Part shown: piece by piece, positions 53,144-62,942 of the stretch
Position numbering within the stretch: position 1 is the first letter of the stretch
How the letters are laid out: each line of letters opens with the position of its first letter
NCBI GenBank assembly: GCA_020628475.1
Contig: JAHDFB010000010.1
Span: 1-64,000, forward strand
DNA length: 64,000 bases
Reading direction: 5' to 3'
DNA from: Saprospiraceae bacterium
Lineage (GTDB): Bacteria > Bacteroidota > Bacteroidia > Chitinophagales > Saprospiraceae
Program-made: the position numbers and the translations under genes
The notes under the pieces: model-generated
What the model was told of the DNA's origin: nothing
Seen by the model: only the letters and a program-made list of their open reading frames with translations
The model's database searches: none

Positions 53144-54904
53144 ATGAATGTACGTCTACTATTAATGGCTCTTTTTAGCTTTCTATTTTTGACAGGCTAT
53201 AGTCAGAGCATTGGAATAATTGGTGACGCCACTCCTGGTGGTTGGGATGCAGATACTGACATGACACAGGATCCTGACAACGCCGACCTATTTACTATTG
53301 ACATCACATTGACAAATGGAGCCGTTAAATTCCGTCAAGATGACGCATGGGACATCAACTGGGGGTCTGTAGATTTCCCTACTGGTACTGGAGAACAAGG
53401 CGGTGCTAATATTCCTGTATTTGCAGGTGATTATTCCGTTTGGTTTAATATTGCCACAGGAGAATATTCTTTCACCGTACAATCGGATATTGGAATTATC
53501 GGAGATGCTACTTCCGCCAATTGGGACTCTGATATAGATATGTATCAAAATCCTGATAATCCTGACAAATATTTCACCATCCTTGATTTAACGGTCGGAG
53601 AAGCCAAATTTAGACAGGATGATGCTTGGGATATTAACTGGGGTAGCTCAGATTTTCCGACTGGAACAGGTGTTATGGGAGGTGATAATATTCCCGTTGA
53701 CAAAGCTGGTGAATACATGATTGATTTTGATAAATCAACAGGTGAATATTCTTTCGGTGAAGTTATTACCTTTAGTTCTATTGGAATTATTGGTGATGCA
53801 ACTCCTGGCGGATGGGATAGCGATACCGATCTAATGCAAAGTGCTGCTGATCCAAATGTTTGGTCTGCGAATCTTACCTTAACTGATGGTGGTGCTAAAT
53901 TCCGAGCAAATGATGAATGGGTCATTGATTGGGGTGGAACGGATTTCCCTTCAGGCGTTGGTGTACAGGGTGGTGACAATATTCCAGTTGTAGCGGGAGA
54001 ATACAAAGTCAGTCTAAACACGGAAACAGGAGAATATAACTTCCAAGAAATTGTGGATTACGCTACTGTTGGTATCATTGGTGATGCCACACCGGGTGCA
54101 TGGGATAGTGACACGGATATGGAAAAGGACGAAATGGATGGTTCCATGTGGTCTTTACGTATTATCTTAACAGATGGAGAATTGAAATTCCGAGCAGATG
54201 ATGATTGGGCCGTTAATTGGGGATCTGGAGATTTCCCAACTGGAATAGCTGAACAAGATGGTGCTAATATTCCAATTCCTGCAGGAGAGTATATTATTAG
54301 CTTCAACAGTGTAACTGGTGAATATAATTTCGAAGAGATTGTTGTATACTCAACGGTTGGTATAATAGGGACTGGATCTCCGACCATGGGTTGGGATGAT
54401 GACACCGATATGATTAAAAATGCGGATAACGAGTTCCTTTTTGAATTAGAAGCCACTTTAGTAGATGGAGAAGTTAAATTTAGAGCAGAAGATGATTGGG
54501 CTGTAAATTGGGGTGCTGAAGAATTCCCTGACGGTGTTGGTACTCAAGATGGACCAAATATTCCAGTTACTGCTGGAACCTATGCAATATCATTAGTCAC
54601 TGATACCGGAGAATATAGTTTTGCTACACCAGATGCAACGAAAGAATTTTTAAATCCTGCTTCTGTAAAACTATATCCGAACCCAGCTGTCGGAACCATT
54701 CGATTAGATGTGAATGATGATCGACTTAGTGGAGATATACAAGTAACGATCTTAAATATGAACGGTAAAATTGTTGCAGAAAATTCAATAAATACCTTTA
54801 CTAATAATTCTATCGATGTTCAACACTTACAAGCTGGACATTATATGGTTAGACTTCAGGCAGAAAATGCTTTAGTCGGTAAAAAATTAACTATTGTAAA
54901 ATAG
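53144..54904 (+). CDS. Secreted protein of five SusE/SusF-like modules with T9SS tail
   Basis: A 586-residue exported protein (MNVRLLLMALFSFLFLTGYSQ). It has five tandem modules of about 93 residues (about 22-490), each with GIIGDAT-x-x-x-W-D-x-D-T-D, KFR-x-(D/N)-(D/E)-W, NWG, DFP-x-G, G-x-NIP and GEY(N/S)F. This fold is that of the starch-binding SusE/SusF surface proteins. A T9SS type A sorting domain (about 505-586, KLYPNPAVGTIRLDV) follows, which SusE/F do not have; they are lipoproteins. It is divergent from susC with 113 nt between starts. It probably binds the glycan transported by SusC/D. Confidence 0.88.
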   Translation: MNVRLLLMALFSFLFLTGYSQSIGIIGDATPGGWDADTDMTQDPDNADLFTIDITLTNGAVKFRQDDAWDINWGSVDFPTGTGEQGGANIPVFAGDYSVWFNIATGEYSFTVQSDIGIIGDATSANWDSDIDMYQNPDNPDKYFTILDLTVGEAKFRQDDAWDINWGSSDFPTGTGVMGGDNIPVDKAGEYMIDFDKSTGEYSFGEVITFSSIGIIGDATPGGWDSDTDLMQSAADPNVWSANLTLTDGGAKFRANDEWVIDWGGTDFPSGVGVQGGDNIPVVAGEYKVSLNTETGEYNFQEIVDYATVGIIGDATPGAWDSDTDMEKDEMDGSMWSLRIILTDGELKFRADDDWAVNWGSGDFPTGIAEQDGANIPIPAGEYIISFNSVTGEYNFEEIVVYSTVGIIGTGSPTMGWDDDTDMIKNADNEFLFELEATLVDGEVKFRAEDDWAVNWGAEEFPDGVGTQDGPNIPVTAGTYAISLVTDTGEYSFATPDATKEFLNPASVKLYPNPAVGTIRLDVNDDRLSGDIQVTILNMNGKIVAENSINTFTNNSIDVQHLQAGHYMVRLQAENALVGKKLTIVK

Positions 54905-54979
54905 AATCACAAATGAAAGGCCTGAACGTCAAGTCAGGATCAAGGTATTAATGCCCCTTTTAAGGCAATACTAACTAGG

Positions 54980-55011
54980 GCTATTCAGCGTCATGCTGAA
55001 TAGCTTTTTTT
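54980..55011 (+). terminator. Terminator of the SusE/F-like gene
   Basis: A perfect 10-bp stem (54980-54989 with 54995-55004) followed by TTTTTTT. A second small hairpin (CCTGA...TCAGG, about 54923-54939) lies between it and the stop. Confidence 0.9.
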
Positions 55012-55078
55012 GTGACAGCTGCTACCAATCCTTCAAAAATATTATCGACCTTTGAACGAGCTAAATAAAATTATCTGT

Positions 55079-57196
55079 ATGCAACATGTCTTAAGCGCTA
55101 GTCTTATATTCATATTATTTGGATTTCTTGCTTGTAATCCTAAGTCTACTAACATGCAAACATCTACAAAAGATCATCTGTATACGAATGCACTGATTAA
55201 CGAATCTAGTCCTTATCTCTTGCAGCATGCCCATAACCCAGTCAATTGGTATCCATGGGGAGAAGAAGCTTTGGAAAAAGCTAAAAAAGAAGACAAACTA
55301 ATCATAGTTTCCATTGGATATGCCGCTTGTCACTGGTGTCATGTTATGGAGCACGAATCCTTCGAAGATAGTTTAGTAGCTTCGATAATGAACGAGTATT
55401 TCGTCCCGATAAAGGTAGATCGAGAAGAACGTCCAGATGTGGATGATGTATACATGACAGCCTGCCAATTAGTAACAGGTGGCGGAGGCTGGCCATTGAA
55501 CGCATTTGCATTACCTGATGGTAAACCTATTTGGGCAGGTACCTATTTTCCAAAAGATCAGTGGATTAAAATTTTGGAGCAATTTAAAAAGTTAAAAGAA
55601 ACGGATTATCAATCTTTAAAAGATAATGCTCAGCAACTTACGGAAGGAGTAAAATCGCAGGATGATATTGTCAAAAGTGCTTTAAAGTCAGACTTTAATC
55701 AAGAAGCACTCACTCAATTTAATAAAAATATTTATGCCGTATCGGATTATCAAAACGGCGGACGTGTGGGAGAACCAAAATTTCCCATGCCCAGTATTTA
55801 TGATTATCTGTTAAAACAATATCGAATTACCAATGATGATAAAGCCTTAAAAACTATTGATATTACTTTAGAGAAAATGGCTAAAGGTGGTATTTATGAT
55901 CAACTAGGAGGAGGCTTTGCTCGATATTCTACGGATCGTGTTTGGTTAGCACCTCACTTCGAAAAGATGCTTTATGACAATGGTCAACTGGTTTCGGTAT
56001 ACTCGAAGGCCTATGCCCTCACCAAAAATCCATTATACAAAAAGGTCGTAGAAGAGTCCTTAGCCTTTATTGATAGAGAACTTACACATGGTACCGGAGC
56101 ATTCTATAGCTCTTTGGATGCAGATACAGAAGGAGAAGAAGGTAAGTTTTATGTTTGGACCGCTGACGAATTAAAAGAGCATTTGGGAGAAGAAATTTAT
56201 CCTATTTTCAAAGAATACTATTCTGTGGCGGAGAAAGGGAACTGGGAACACACCAACATACTTCATCGCACCAAAGACATTGCCGCGATTGCTAGTGATT
56301 TTGGCATGGAAGAATCAGAAATTGTAAAAATTATTGAACAAGCTAAATCGGATCTTTTAAAGATCAGAAACGATCGACCTCGTCCAGGCTTAGATGATAA
56401 AGTGATCACAAGTTGGAATGCATTAATGATTTCAGGATATATTGATGCGTTCAAAAGCTTTGGTGATGATACATACCGACAAAAAGCGCTGAAAGCTGTT
56501 GATTTCGTTTTAGAACAACAAATGAACAAGGAAGGACAATTGTTCCGAAATTTCAAAGATGGCAAATCCAGTATCAATGCATTTCTCGATGATTATGCAT
56601 TGACGATCCTCGCCTTAGTGGATGCCTATGAAATCAGCTTCGATGTGAAGTATCTAGAGGCAGCAGACCTTTTGGCAAAACATGTCTTCAAATACTTCTT
56701 GAATGAAGAAACAGGAATGTTCTATTATACTTCCTCCTTAGATCCTCCATTGGTTGCTCGTAAAACAGAACTTAATGACAATGTAATTCCAGGAAGTAAT
56801 TCGGCTATGGGAAGAGCTCTTCTTGAGCTAGGGACATTAAATTATAATTCGGATTATGTAAAGCACAGCAATCAAATGTTGTCTAATATGAATGAACAGT
56901 TAACCACAAATGAACGCAGCGATTTTAGTGCTTCGTGGTCTATTCTATATAACGATGTAGTTCATGCACCCTACGAAATTGCCATTGTAGGCCCTAAAGC
57001 GGATCAATTGCGAGATGAAATGAGTCAGTACTTTCTACCCGATGCACTATTCTTGGGTGGAAAAACAGAGGGTAGCATGAAAATGTTGGAAGGCAAGCTA
57101 CAAGGTGATGACACGTTCATTTACGTTTGTCAAAATAAAGTATGTAAATTTCCAGTACAAGATGTGGAAAGTGCTGTAAAACTTGTTACGCGTTAG
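55079..57196 (+). CDS. DUF255 thioredoxin-domain lipoprotein (YyaL/SSP411-like)
   Basis: A 705-residue protein starting [20 protein letters not shown], a lipoprotein signal with lipobox FLAC. The N-terminal thioredoxin-like domain carries [25 protein letters not shown] and the pair CHWC in [17 protein letters not shown] six-hairpin (alpha/alpha)6 domain (about 220-600) contains [32 protein letters not shown] and [12 protein letters not shown]. The family resembles spermatogenesis-associated protein 20 and is often called thioredoxin domain-containing; its reaction is unknown. I preferred 55079 over 55052 because only it gives a proper signal. Confidence 0.9.
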   Translation: MQHVLSASLIFILFGFLACNPKSTNMQTSTKDHLYTNALINESSPYLLQHAHNPVNWYPWGEEALEKAKKEDKLIIVSIGYAACHWCHVMEHESFEDSLVASIMNEYFVPIKVDREERPDVDDVYMTACQLVTGGGGWPLNAFALPDGKPIWAGTYFPKDQWIKILEQFKKLKETDYQSLKDNAQQLTEGVKSQDDIVKSALKSDFNQEALTQFNKNIYAVSDYQNGGRVGEPKFPMPSIYDYLLKQYRITNDDKALKTIDITLEKMAKGGIYDQLGGGFARYSTDRVWLAPHFEKMLYDNGQLVSVYSKAYALTKNPLYKKVVEESLAFIDRELTHGTGAFYSSLDADTEGEEGKFYVWTADELKEHLGEEIYPIFKEYYSVAEKGNWEHTNILHRTKDIAAIASDFGMEESEIVKIIEQAKSDLLKIRNDRPRPGLDDKVITSWNALMISGYIDAFKSFGDDTYRQKALKAVDFVLEQQMNKEGQLFRNFKDGKSSINAFLDDYALTILALVDAYEISFDVKYLEAADLLAKHVFKYFLNEETGMFYYTSSLDPPLVARKTELNDNVIPGSNSAMGRALLELGTLNYNSDYVKHSNQMLSNMNEQLTTNERSDFSASWSILYNDVVHAPYEIAIVGPKADQLRDEMSQYFLPDALFLGGKTEGSMKMLEGKLQGDDTFIYVCQNKVCKFPVQDVESAVKLVTR

Positions 57197-57257
57197 AAGC
57201 TGGCACGATATTAGCTGCTAGTAATTTACGTATTAAATAAATCATTAATATATAATT

Positions 57258-58832
57258 ATGAAAGCCGTTAATTTATCTTTATTTTTTTGTTTGCTTAATG
57301 GATTACTGGTGGCTCAAAACGCCTACCCTGTTATTGACTTCACCAATACGGTATTCAATGAAAATGATTCAACATTTACAATTCAATACAGTTTTAGTGA
57401 TACGGATAACACTATTTTTGATGTTGACCTTATTCTAACCAATTCTGAGAGTGACAGTTTCAATTCTGTTCAAAGCGATGCTACTGGAGATATTGGATCA
57501 AATATTGACGCCGATGGTATAAAAACCATTATTTATAAGCATAATTCTAATGATATTACGACTGTTCATTTGAGATTGGTCATTTCAGATAATGAAGCCA
57601 TTGACATTGCAAGTATCGTTGCAGAGGTTGATCAAGAAAGGGTCCAAGGATATTTGGAACAAATCGAAGGTATTCGACATCGAACGGCTGGTGTAGATCA
57701 CCTAGAAGCTACCAAACTTCTGATGGAAACGCATCTCACTGATCTATCATTACAAGCAGAAAATAGCGTCTTTGACTTTGAAGGTTATGAAGCGGATAAT
57801 TACACCTCTGTTCAAGAAGGACTCACTGCTCCACAAATGGAATATCTAGTCGGAGGACATTATGATACGGTGGATGAATCGCCTGGAGCCGATGATAACG
57901 GAACAGCCATCGCCGGAATGATGGAAGTGTCTACCGTTTTGGCAAAATATAATTTTAACAAAAGTATTCGATATGTAGCTTGGGATTTAGAAGAAGAAGG
58001 ACTTCTTGGCTCCTTAGATTACGTCAATAATACGCTTGAAGAAGAACAAGATATTCAAGGGTATCTCAATTTTGAAATGATTGGATACTATGATGACACT
58101 CCAAATAGTCAGACCTTGCCATTTGGATTTGAGCAAATCTTTCCAGATGCCTACGAAGAAATCAGTTCAAACGAATTCAGAGGTGATTTCATCTCCAATA
58201 TTGGTAATACAGATTCTTCAGAAGGTATCATGCAAGATTTTGAAGAAATCGCAGAAAACTATGTGCCAGAATTAAAAGTAATATCTGTAGCGGCACCCGG
58301 AAATGGTTCTTCAACTCCGGACCTTGCTCGAAGTGATCATGCCGCCTTCTGGTTAAAAGGAATTCCTGCCATTATGCTCACAGATGGTGCTAATTTTAGA
58401 AATCCCTATTATCACAGTCCAGATGATACTTCGGACAAATTAGATTTTGAATTTATGACCAACACTATCAAAGCCTCCGTTGCTTATTTAGCAGAAAAAG
58501 CTGAAATTACGCACAATAGCTTTGCCGATCTAGCGATTGACAGTTTGGTTGTGTTTAATGCAGAACAAGATTTTAGTAATTTCAGATTGAAGATTTACCC
58601 GAATCCAAGTATGGATAAAATCATCGTTGATGCCTTCGATTTACAAAACAATACGGATAAGCAGTATAGAATTTATGACCAATTTGGTAAAATGATCACC
58701 CAAGGTGAACACAACTTCCATTATAATGGTCAATTACACATCAAGTTTTATGACATTCCTCCAGGACAATATATTTTCTATATTTCCGATAGTTCAGGAA
58801 AAAGTAGTCGAAAACGCTTTATTGTTCAGTAA
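57258..58832 (+). CDS. M28-family zinc peptidase with T9SS tail
   Basis: A 524-residue exported metallopeptidase with signal peptide (MKAVNLSLFFCLLNGLLVAQ). A small beta domain (about 20-120) precedes the M28 domain: GGHYDTVDESPGADDNGTAIAG near residue 200 (zinc His and bridging Asp), WDLEEEGLLGS (catalytic and ligand Glu), and RSDHAAFWLKGIPAIMLTDGA and YYHSPDDT (last ligands). A T9SS type A sorting domain follows (about 445-524). Likely a secreted aminopeptidase for peptide scavenging. Its 3' end overlaps the convergent gene by 14 nt. Confidence 0.92.
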   Translation: MKAVNLSLFFCLLNGLLVAQNAYPVIDFTNTVFNENDSTFTIQYSFSDTDNTIFDVDLILTNSESDSFNSVQSDATGDIGSNIDADGIKTIIYKHNSNDITTVHLRLVISDNEAIDIASIVAEVDQERVQGYLEQIEGIRHRTAGVDHLEATKLLMETHLTDLSLQAENSVFDFEGYEADNYTSVQEGLTAPQMEYLVGGHYDTVDESPGADDNGTAIAGMMEVSTVLAKYNFNKSIRYVAWDLEEEGLLGSLDYVNNTLEEEQDIQGYLNFEMIGYYDDTPNSQTLPFGFEQIFPDAYEEISSNEFRGDFISNIGNTDSSEGIMQDFEEIAENYVPELKVISVAAPGNGSSTPDLARSDHAAFWLKGIPAIMLTDGANFRNPYYHSPDDTSDKLDFEFMTNTIKASVAYLAEKAEITHNSFADLAIDSLVVFNAEQDFSNFRLKIYPNPSMDKIIVDAFDLQNNTDKQYRIYDQFGKMITQGEHNFHYNGQLHIKFYDIPPGQYIFYISDSSGKSSRKRFIVQ

Positions 58833-59772
58833 AAATAGCCCGTATTTCTTCAATAAAAGAAGGCTCAGGAACGGTTTCCCCCATGACTAAATAAGTGAAA
58901 TGCTCAGCCATGATTTCCTCTGGATGTATATTGTAAGAAGTATTTTTACCAATCTTGTCAAAAAGATCCGAAGAAGCATTAAAATCATGGCTGACTACTT
59001 GACCGTCTTTCAGTAACAAATCAAAATCCTCATTGAGCTCCAATAGTTTTAAATCTAAATATTGAAAGAAACTGCCACCATCATATGGCCTGTTAGACAA
59101 GGTTGAAAATATTACGGCTTTTTCCTCTCCATCTATGCTTACTTGAATATAATGTTCAAAAAACGGAGCATCTGGATTCGTTATCTTAATATTTTTAAGT
59201 GCATCAGGAAATGTAATACGTTCACAAGGCTTAAATTGAATCGTACCATACAACTTCGTCCTTAAAGTTGCATCATGTCGACTTAGGACGTGAAACAACT
59301 CATGTAAAAACAAATGTAAGTCGGGATTTTCACGGACCACAATGAAATTTTGACGTGTGTAGCCAGCTGCACCGCCTTCTTCCTTACAGGTACTTTTTAC
59401 CAATTGAATATCAGTAGGTAATTCAATGTTCAATTGCAAGGACTGAATTTTTTCTTGGGCCTCTTGCACTACTTTTCTTGTAGCTGCTATTTCTTTAGAA
59501 GACCACTCCTCTGCTTGCTCAGAAGCAAAAGCTAAATAATCTGCTTCTCCGGCATTTTCAGATATCTGTGTTTTAGAAGCGAAATCAAAGGTTCCTTGTG
59601 ATTGACTAAATTCGTCAGAACTACCTAATAATTTCTGTGCTTCTATCTTAGAAGTCAAGTGGATAGTCGAATTTAAAAATGGTATGGTACGATCCATAGT
59701 TGATTCTTTCGATTGACAGCAAATACTGGTAATTAGCAAACTGGAAATTATAAATATAAAACTACTTTTCAT
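58819..59772 (-). CDS. Lipoprotein with HExxH-type motif, putative metallopeptidase
   Basis: A 317-residue protein with a lipoprotein-like signal (MKSSFIFIISSLLITSICCQ). The sequence HLFLHELFHVLSRHD near residue 157 fits HExxH followed by further His, a zinc-metallopeptidase signature. The Cys residues KSTCKEEGG and QFKPCERI could form a disulfide. I do not recognise the family, and the third zinc ligand is not certain. It ends the leftward run after the membrane-protein operon, 71 nt downstream of the 222-residue gene. Confidence 0.7.
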   Translation of the reverse strand: MKSSFIFIISSLLITSICCQSKESTMDRTIPFLNSTIHLTSKIEAQKLLGSSDEFSQSQGTFDFASKTQISENAGEADYLAFASEQAEEWSSKEIAATRKVVQEAQEKIQSLQLNIELPTDIQLVKSTCKEEGGAAGYTRQNFIVVRENPDLHLFLHELFHVLSRHDATLRTKLYGTIQFKPCERITFPDALKNIKITNPDAPFFEHYIQVSIDGEEKAVIFSTLSNRPYDGGSFFQYLDLKLLELNEDFDLLLKDGQVVSHDFNASSDLFDKIGKNTSYNIHPEEIMAEHFTYLVMGETVPEPSFIEEIRAIFTEQ

Positions 59773-59843
59773 TGATTTAGATTAAAGTTTAAAATAGACA
59801 TTTGTTACGTTCTACTAGATTGAACAAATTACTAGAAAACATG

Positions 59844-60512
59844 TTATTCTGGGGCTGTATTTCGATTCCATAATTGAATAGTTGAAGCACTAAAAAATAA
59901 CACTAATATTAAATTTAAATATCCACCCATTACAATAAGCCATACCGTGCCACTCAAATAGTTATTAAAAAGGCCTTCTAACAGAAATGGAATTAAAGGG
60001 TAAAACAAGATTATCCAACGAGTATACAAGCTTTTTCCTGTCCAAACCAAGTAAATAAAAAGGATAGAACAAATCGCAAAAATAGGATATACAAACATTC
60101 TTAAGGTCTGATTAATATCTCTAGACAATGCCGTCAATTCCAACAAATCAAGATTATATTCAAGTGCAATCCTGGCACTAGCCCCAATAGAAATATAGGC
60201 CGCATGTACGACACCATAAGAAATCAATATAGCTCCAAAACTAAGGATTACCAGATTTCTTAAAAGTACTGGCGCCGGCTTTAAAGCATCATACAAATGA
60301 ACCAGCCCCAAGAGATAAAACCAACTAGCGAATAGTGCAGTAATACCACCCCACTTTAATCGTTGTTCGGATATCCCTGAAATATTTTCTAAAACATTCG
60401 TACTTGTCGGGTTAAAATACAATAACATGTCACCACTAAATAGTATGAGACCACCTAAAATGGCACATAATCCAGTAATATTTTTTCGCGATAGATGCAT
60501 GCTATTCTTCAA
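59844..60512 (-). CDS. Polytopic membrane protein, unknown
   Basis: A 222-residue protein with about six to seven membrane segments. It opens with a short charged leader (MKNSMHLSRKNITGL) and hydrophobic segments with GGLILFSGDMLLYF and ASWFYLLGLVHLYDAL. It may belong to a small DUF6796-like family; this is a weak recollection. Its start is 3 nt after the end of the upstream 143-residue membrane gene. Function unknown. Confidence 0.6.
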   Translation of the reverse strand: MKNSMHLSRKNITGLCAILGGLILFSGDMLLYFNPTSTNVLENISGISEQRLKWGGITALFASWFYLLGLVHLYDALKPAPVLLRNLVILSFGAILISYGVVHAAYISIGASARIALEYNLDLLELTALSRDINQTLRMFVYPIFAICSILFIYLVWTGKSLYTRWIILFYPLIPFLLEGLFNNYLSGTVWLIVMGGYLNLILVLFFSASTIQLWNRNTAPE

Positions 60513-60515
60513 GAT

Positions 60516-60947
60516 CTAAATAGTAGTAGTCCCATTACTAAAAATTGCATGTAGCTTCTGTTCAGAAGGACGCAGGGCAAAAAAGAACAATAAAAGAAAG
60601 ATGGCATATCCTACATACAGCACGTTTCCTGTCACAAAGTATATAAGCATGACGATGATCAATGCAAATTCAGATGTCATCATTCGTAGCAAAGAACTCG
60701 TTGCATAGATATTTTCTTGTATGCTAGCATCTTTAGAGATCGCCGTTTTCATTCGAGTATTAAAAATAAAATTTCCAACTAAAATCAATGCGATGGAACT
60801 GATCGGTGCTACATACATCCAAAATCCATCTTCACTCCCCCAGTGAAAATCAAAGGTCTTTTGTACATAAAGAAACACCGCAATGATTCCAATTTGAATC
60901 ATTAAAAATGCGAGATGTAATCCTTGAACTTTTTTAATTGTATTCAT
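60516..60947 (-). CDS. Small four-helix membrane protein, unknown
   Basis: A 143-residue protein with four predicted membrane segments (about 8-28, 43-63, 90-110 and 112-128) and a charged C-terminus. No recognised motif. It lies 7 nt after the rhodanese gene and 3 nt before the next membrane gene, so it is part of that operon. Confidence 0.7.
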   Translation of the reverse strand: MNTIKKVQGLHLAFLMIQIGIIAVFLYVQKTFDFHWGSEDGFWMYVAPISSIALILVGNFIFNTRMKTAISKDASIQENIYATSSLLRMMTSEFALIIVMLIYFVTGNVLYVGYAIFLLLFFFALRPSEQKLHAIFSNGTTTI

Positions 60948-60954
60948 ATAATCT

Positions 60955-61782
60955 CTACTTATCTACTGGGTAATCTAATAATTGCGCCCACTCCGTCCAC
61001 GATCCGTCATATATGGAATATTCTGTTCTACCGATAAGATGTGCTGCCATAAGAATAATACAGGCGGTCAGTCCTGATCCACAACTAAATGTCAGCATTT
61101 TTTGTCGAATATCTAAGTCCTTAAAAATCGCTTCCAAAGCTTCCCTTTTCTTAAAACGACCATTTTCCAATACATGTTTGAATGGTAGATTCTTTGAATG
61201 AGGAATATGACCTCCTCGAAGTCCTTTTCGAGGTTCCGGCACCAAAGCACAGAACCGCCCTTCTGATCGTGCATCAATCACCTGAACGGACTGTTCCTCC
61301 AAATCCTGATAAATGGCTTTTGCCGTCTTGAAATAAGCGTCTTCAAAGTTGGCCTCAAAATCTCCTGCTCCATGTACATCCCTGTGCTTATCAACAGTAG
61401 CCCCTCCCATTTCAATCCATGCATCTAAGCCTCCATCTAATACGGCCACCTGGTCATGTCCCATAGCCTTGAATAAATACCATAGTCTTGGAGCAGAATA
61501 AATACCTAAATTATCATAGATGATAACCTTACTTTGTTTATTGATGCCCAAAGATTGAACCACGTTTTCAAACGCTTTAGGACTAGGAACTGTATTCGGC
61601 AATTCGGAAGATAGATCACTAAAATGAGATTTTAATCCAACTTTGATGGCACCCGGAATGACTTTCCCAGGATGCTGTGCTTGTAGCCCCGACTTATTAC
61701 TTGCAGGACTTACGTCCAAAAGTACAGTATCTTCTTTAGCATCCATATTATGCAGCCAATCCGCTTGTATTAAATCATTCAT
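60955..61782 (-). CDS. Two-domain sulfurtransferase (rhodanese/3-mercaptopyruvate type)
   Basis: A 275-residue tandem rhodanese. The N-domain is inactive-type, with VIIYDNLGIYSAPRLWYLFKAMGHDQVAVLDGGLDAWIE. The C-domain holds the catalytic Cys in LTFSCGSGLTACIIL, where CGSG(x)TA matches 3-mercaptopyruvate sulfurtransferases, and the signature YDGSWTEWA at the end. The start at 61782 (MNDLIQADWL) is preferred over 61815, which lies in the upstream gene. It is in an operon with three small genes. Confidence 0.93.
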   Translation of the reverse strand: MNDLIQADWLHNMDAKEDTVLLDVSPASNKSGLQAQHPGKVIPGAIKVGLKSHFSDLSSELPNTVPSPKAFENVVQSLGINKQSKVIIYDNLGIYSAPRLWYLFKAMGHDQVAVLDGGLDAWIEMGGATVDKHRDVHGAGDFEANFEDAYFKTAKAIYQDLEEQSVQVIDARSEGRFCALVPEPRKGLRGGHIPHSKNLPFKHVLENGRFKKREALEAIFKDLDIRQKMLTFSCGSGLTACIILMAAHLIGRTEYSIYDGSWTEWAQLLDYPVDK

Positions 61783-61783
61783 A

Positions 61784-61987
61784 TTAGAATTCAGATTTAG
61801 GAATTTCTCGCTCAAATATGAGCTTCACTACTTTTTGGCTCTCACTTTTCTTGATGGATGGTTCAAAAGCTACAAAACGCCAGCCCAAATAGCCATATTC
61901 GTTCATTACGTCTAAAACATCCTCTTTTGGTTTTTTCGACCAAGTATTCACCTTGATCTCAACCCCTTGATATTCGTATCGTTTCAA
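61784..61987 (-). CDS. Small DUF4177-like protein
   Basis: A 67-residue soluble protein (MKRYEYQGVEIKVNTWSK..., then NEYGYLGWRFVAFEPS). The YEY opening followed by G-W-R resembles DUF4177 proteins, but it is short and I give this only as a guess. It begins the operon with the rhodanese gene, 1 nt before the rhodanese start. Confidence 0.65.
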   Translation of the reverse strand: MKRYEYQGVEIKVNTWSKKPKEDVLDVMNEYGYLGWRFVAFEPSIKKSESQKVVKLIFEREIPKSEF

Positions 61988-62040
61988 TGATTCTGAGTTT
62001 AATTATATACTAAATTATATCTTCTATCGAAACTAGCAAA

Positions 62041-62856
62041 CTAATTCACGGCAATATCGGGTCTGTATTTCGGTAAGCTATCGTCCAACATGATTGATTG
62101 CGGACTTAAACCTGTGAAACGTTTCATTTCTTTAATGAAATGACTTTGGTCATGATATTGATACTTGACGACATACTCCATCCAATTGCGATGATCATTT
62201 TCCAGTATTTCATGTAGGCAAGATCGGAATCGCTTCATCATCATATACTTTTTGGGCGTAAGCCCCGTTTCCTTTTTAAAATGACGCTCTATAGTACTCG
62301 TAGAATAAGCTAAGCGACTTTCTAGTGCTCCTACCGTATAAAAGTCATCCCTTTCTGAATAAAGATCCAAAATAAAACCCACACGATCTTCTTCCATCAG
62401 GTCCGTAAAATATTGATCCAATTGTGCTCCAATCGAAAGATTCGGCATCGTTTTCCATGCCATTCCCAATTTGTCAATGGAGGGGCCAAATAACTTATTT
62501 GCCAATATCAAAGGTGCTTTCGTAAGCATCTCACTTTTCAATCGAACAAAAGGAAGCAACGAAGCTACGGCATTCGATTTAAAGCGCACCACAACAGCAG
62601 ATTGTAATTCTGTAAAATCCAGTAAAATTTGATCATACATCACCGTTGATATAAAAGCTTGATGCATTCTTAGGCTATATTGAGGATGCATAATAGCTAT
62701 ACTGCCCTGTATAGGGAACACTAATTCAGGAGTGATCCCGGCATAGCTACTGATGAATTTCGAATCTGAAAATAAGCCTTGTATATCTCGAATGATCCAA
62801 TAGTATTCGATATACTTGGATAAGCGATGACAATTTGGATAGACCTTATGTTGCAT
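62041..62856 (-). CDS. AraC-family regulator (DUF6597 type)
   Basis: A 271-residue regulator. The N-terminal part (about 1-165, YPNCHRLSKYIEYYWII..., then ITPELVFPIQGSI) has the YWxx pattern of DUF6597, and the C-terminal AraC DNA-binding domain (about 170-262) has TVGALESRLAYSTSTIERHFKKETGLTPKKYMMMKRFRS and YHDQSHFIKEMKRFTGLSP. Both HTH units are complete. Target genes and ligand are unknown. Confidence 0.92.
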   Translation of the reverse strand: MQHKVYPNCHRLSKYIEYYWIIRDIQGLFSDSKFISSYAGITPELVFPIQGSIAIMHPQYSLRMHQAFISTVMYDQILLDFTELQSAVVVRFKSNAVASLLPFVRLKSEMLTKAPLILANKLFGPSIDKLGMAWKTMPNLSIGAQLDQYFTDLMEEDRVGFILDLYSERDDFYTVGALESRLAYSTSTIERHFKKETGLTPKKYMMMKRFRSCLHEILENDHRNWMEYVVKYQYHDQSHFIKEMKRFTGLSPQSIMLDDSLPKYRPDIAVN

Positions 62857-62942
62857 ATGTGCTAAAATACAAGCTGCTAAATTAGACCTCTATTAAGGAA
62901 CTCAAGGATTAGTTCTATCAATCGATCAATTTTGTAGACCAT

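Noticed and set aside
53545-54456. Long antisense frames in the SusE/F-like gene
   Set aside because: They repeat with the same period as the coding modules, as expected from repeats, and have no independent features.
53144-54650. Tandem DNA repeats in the multi-module gene as a mobile or CRISPR-like structure
   Set aside because: The repeats are in frame, about 280 bp long and diverged at DNA level, as expected from protein-module duplication.
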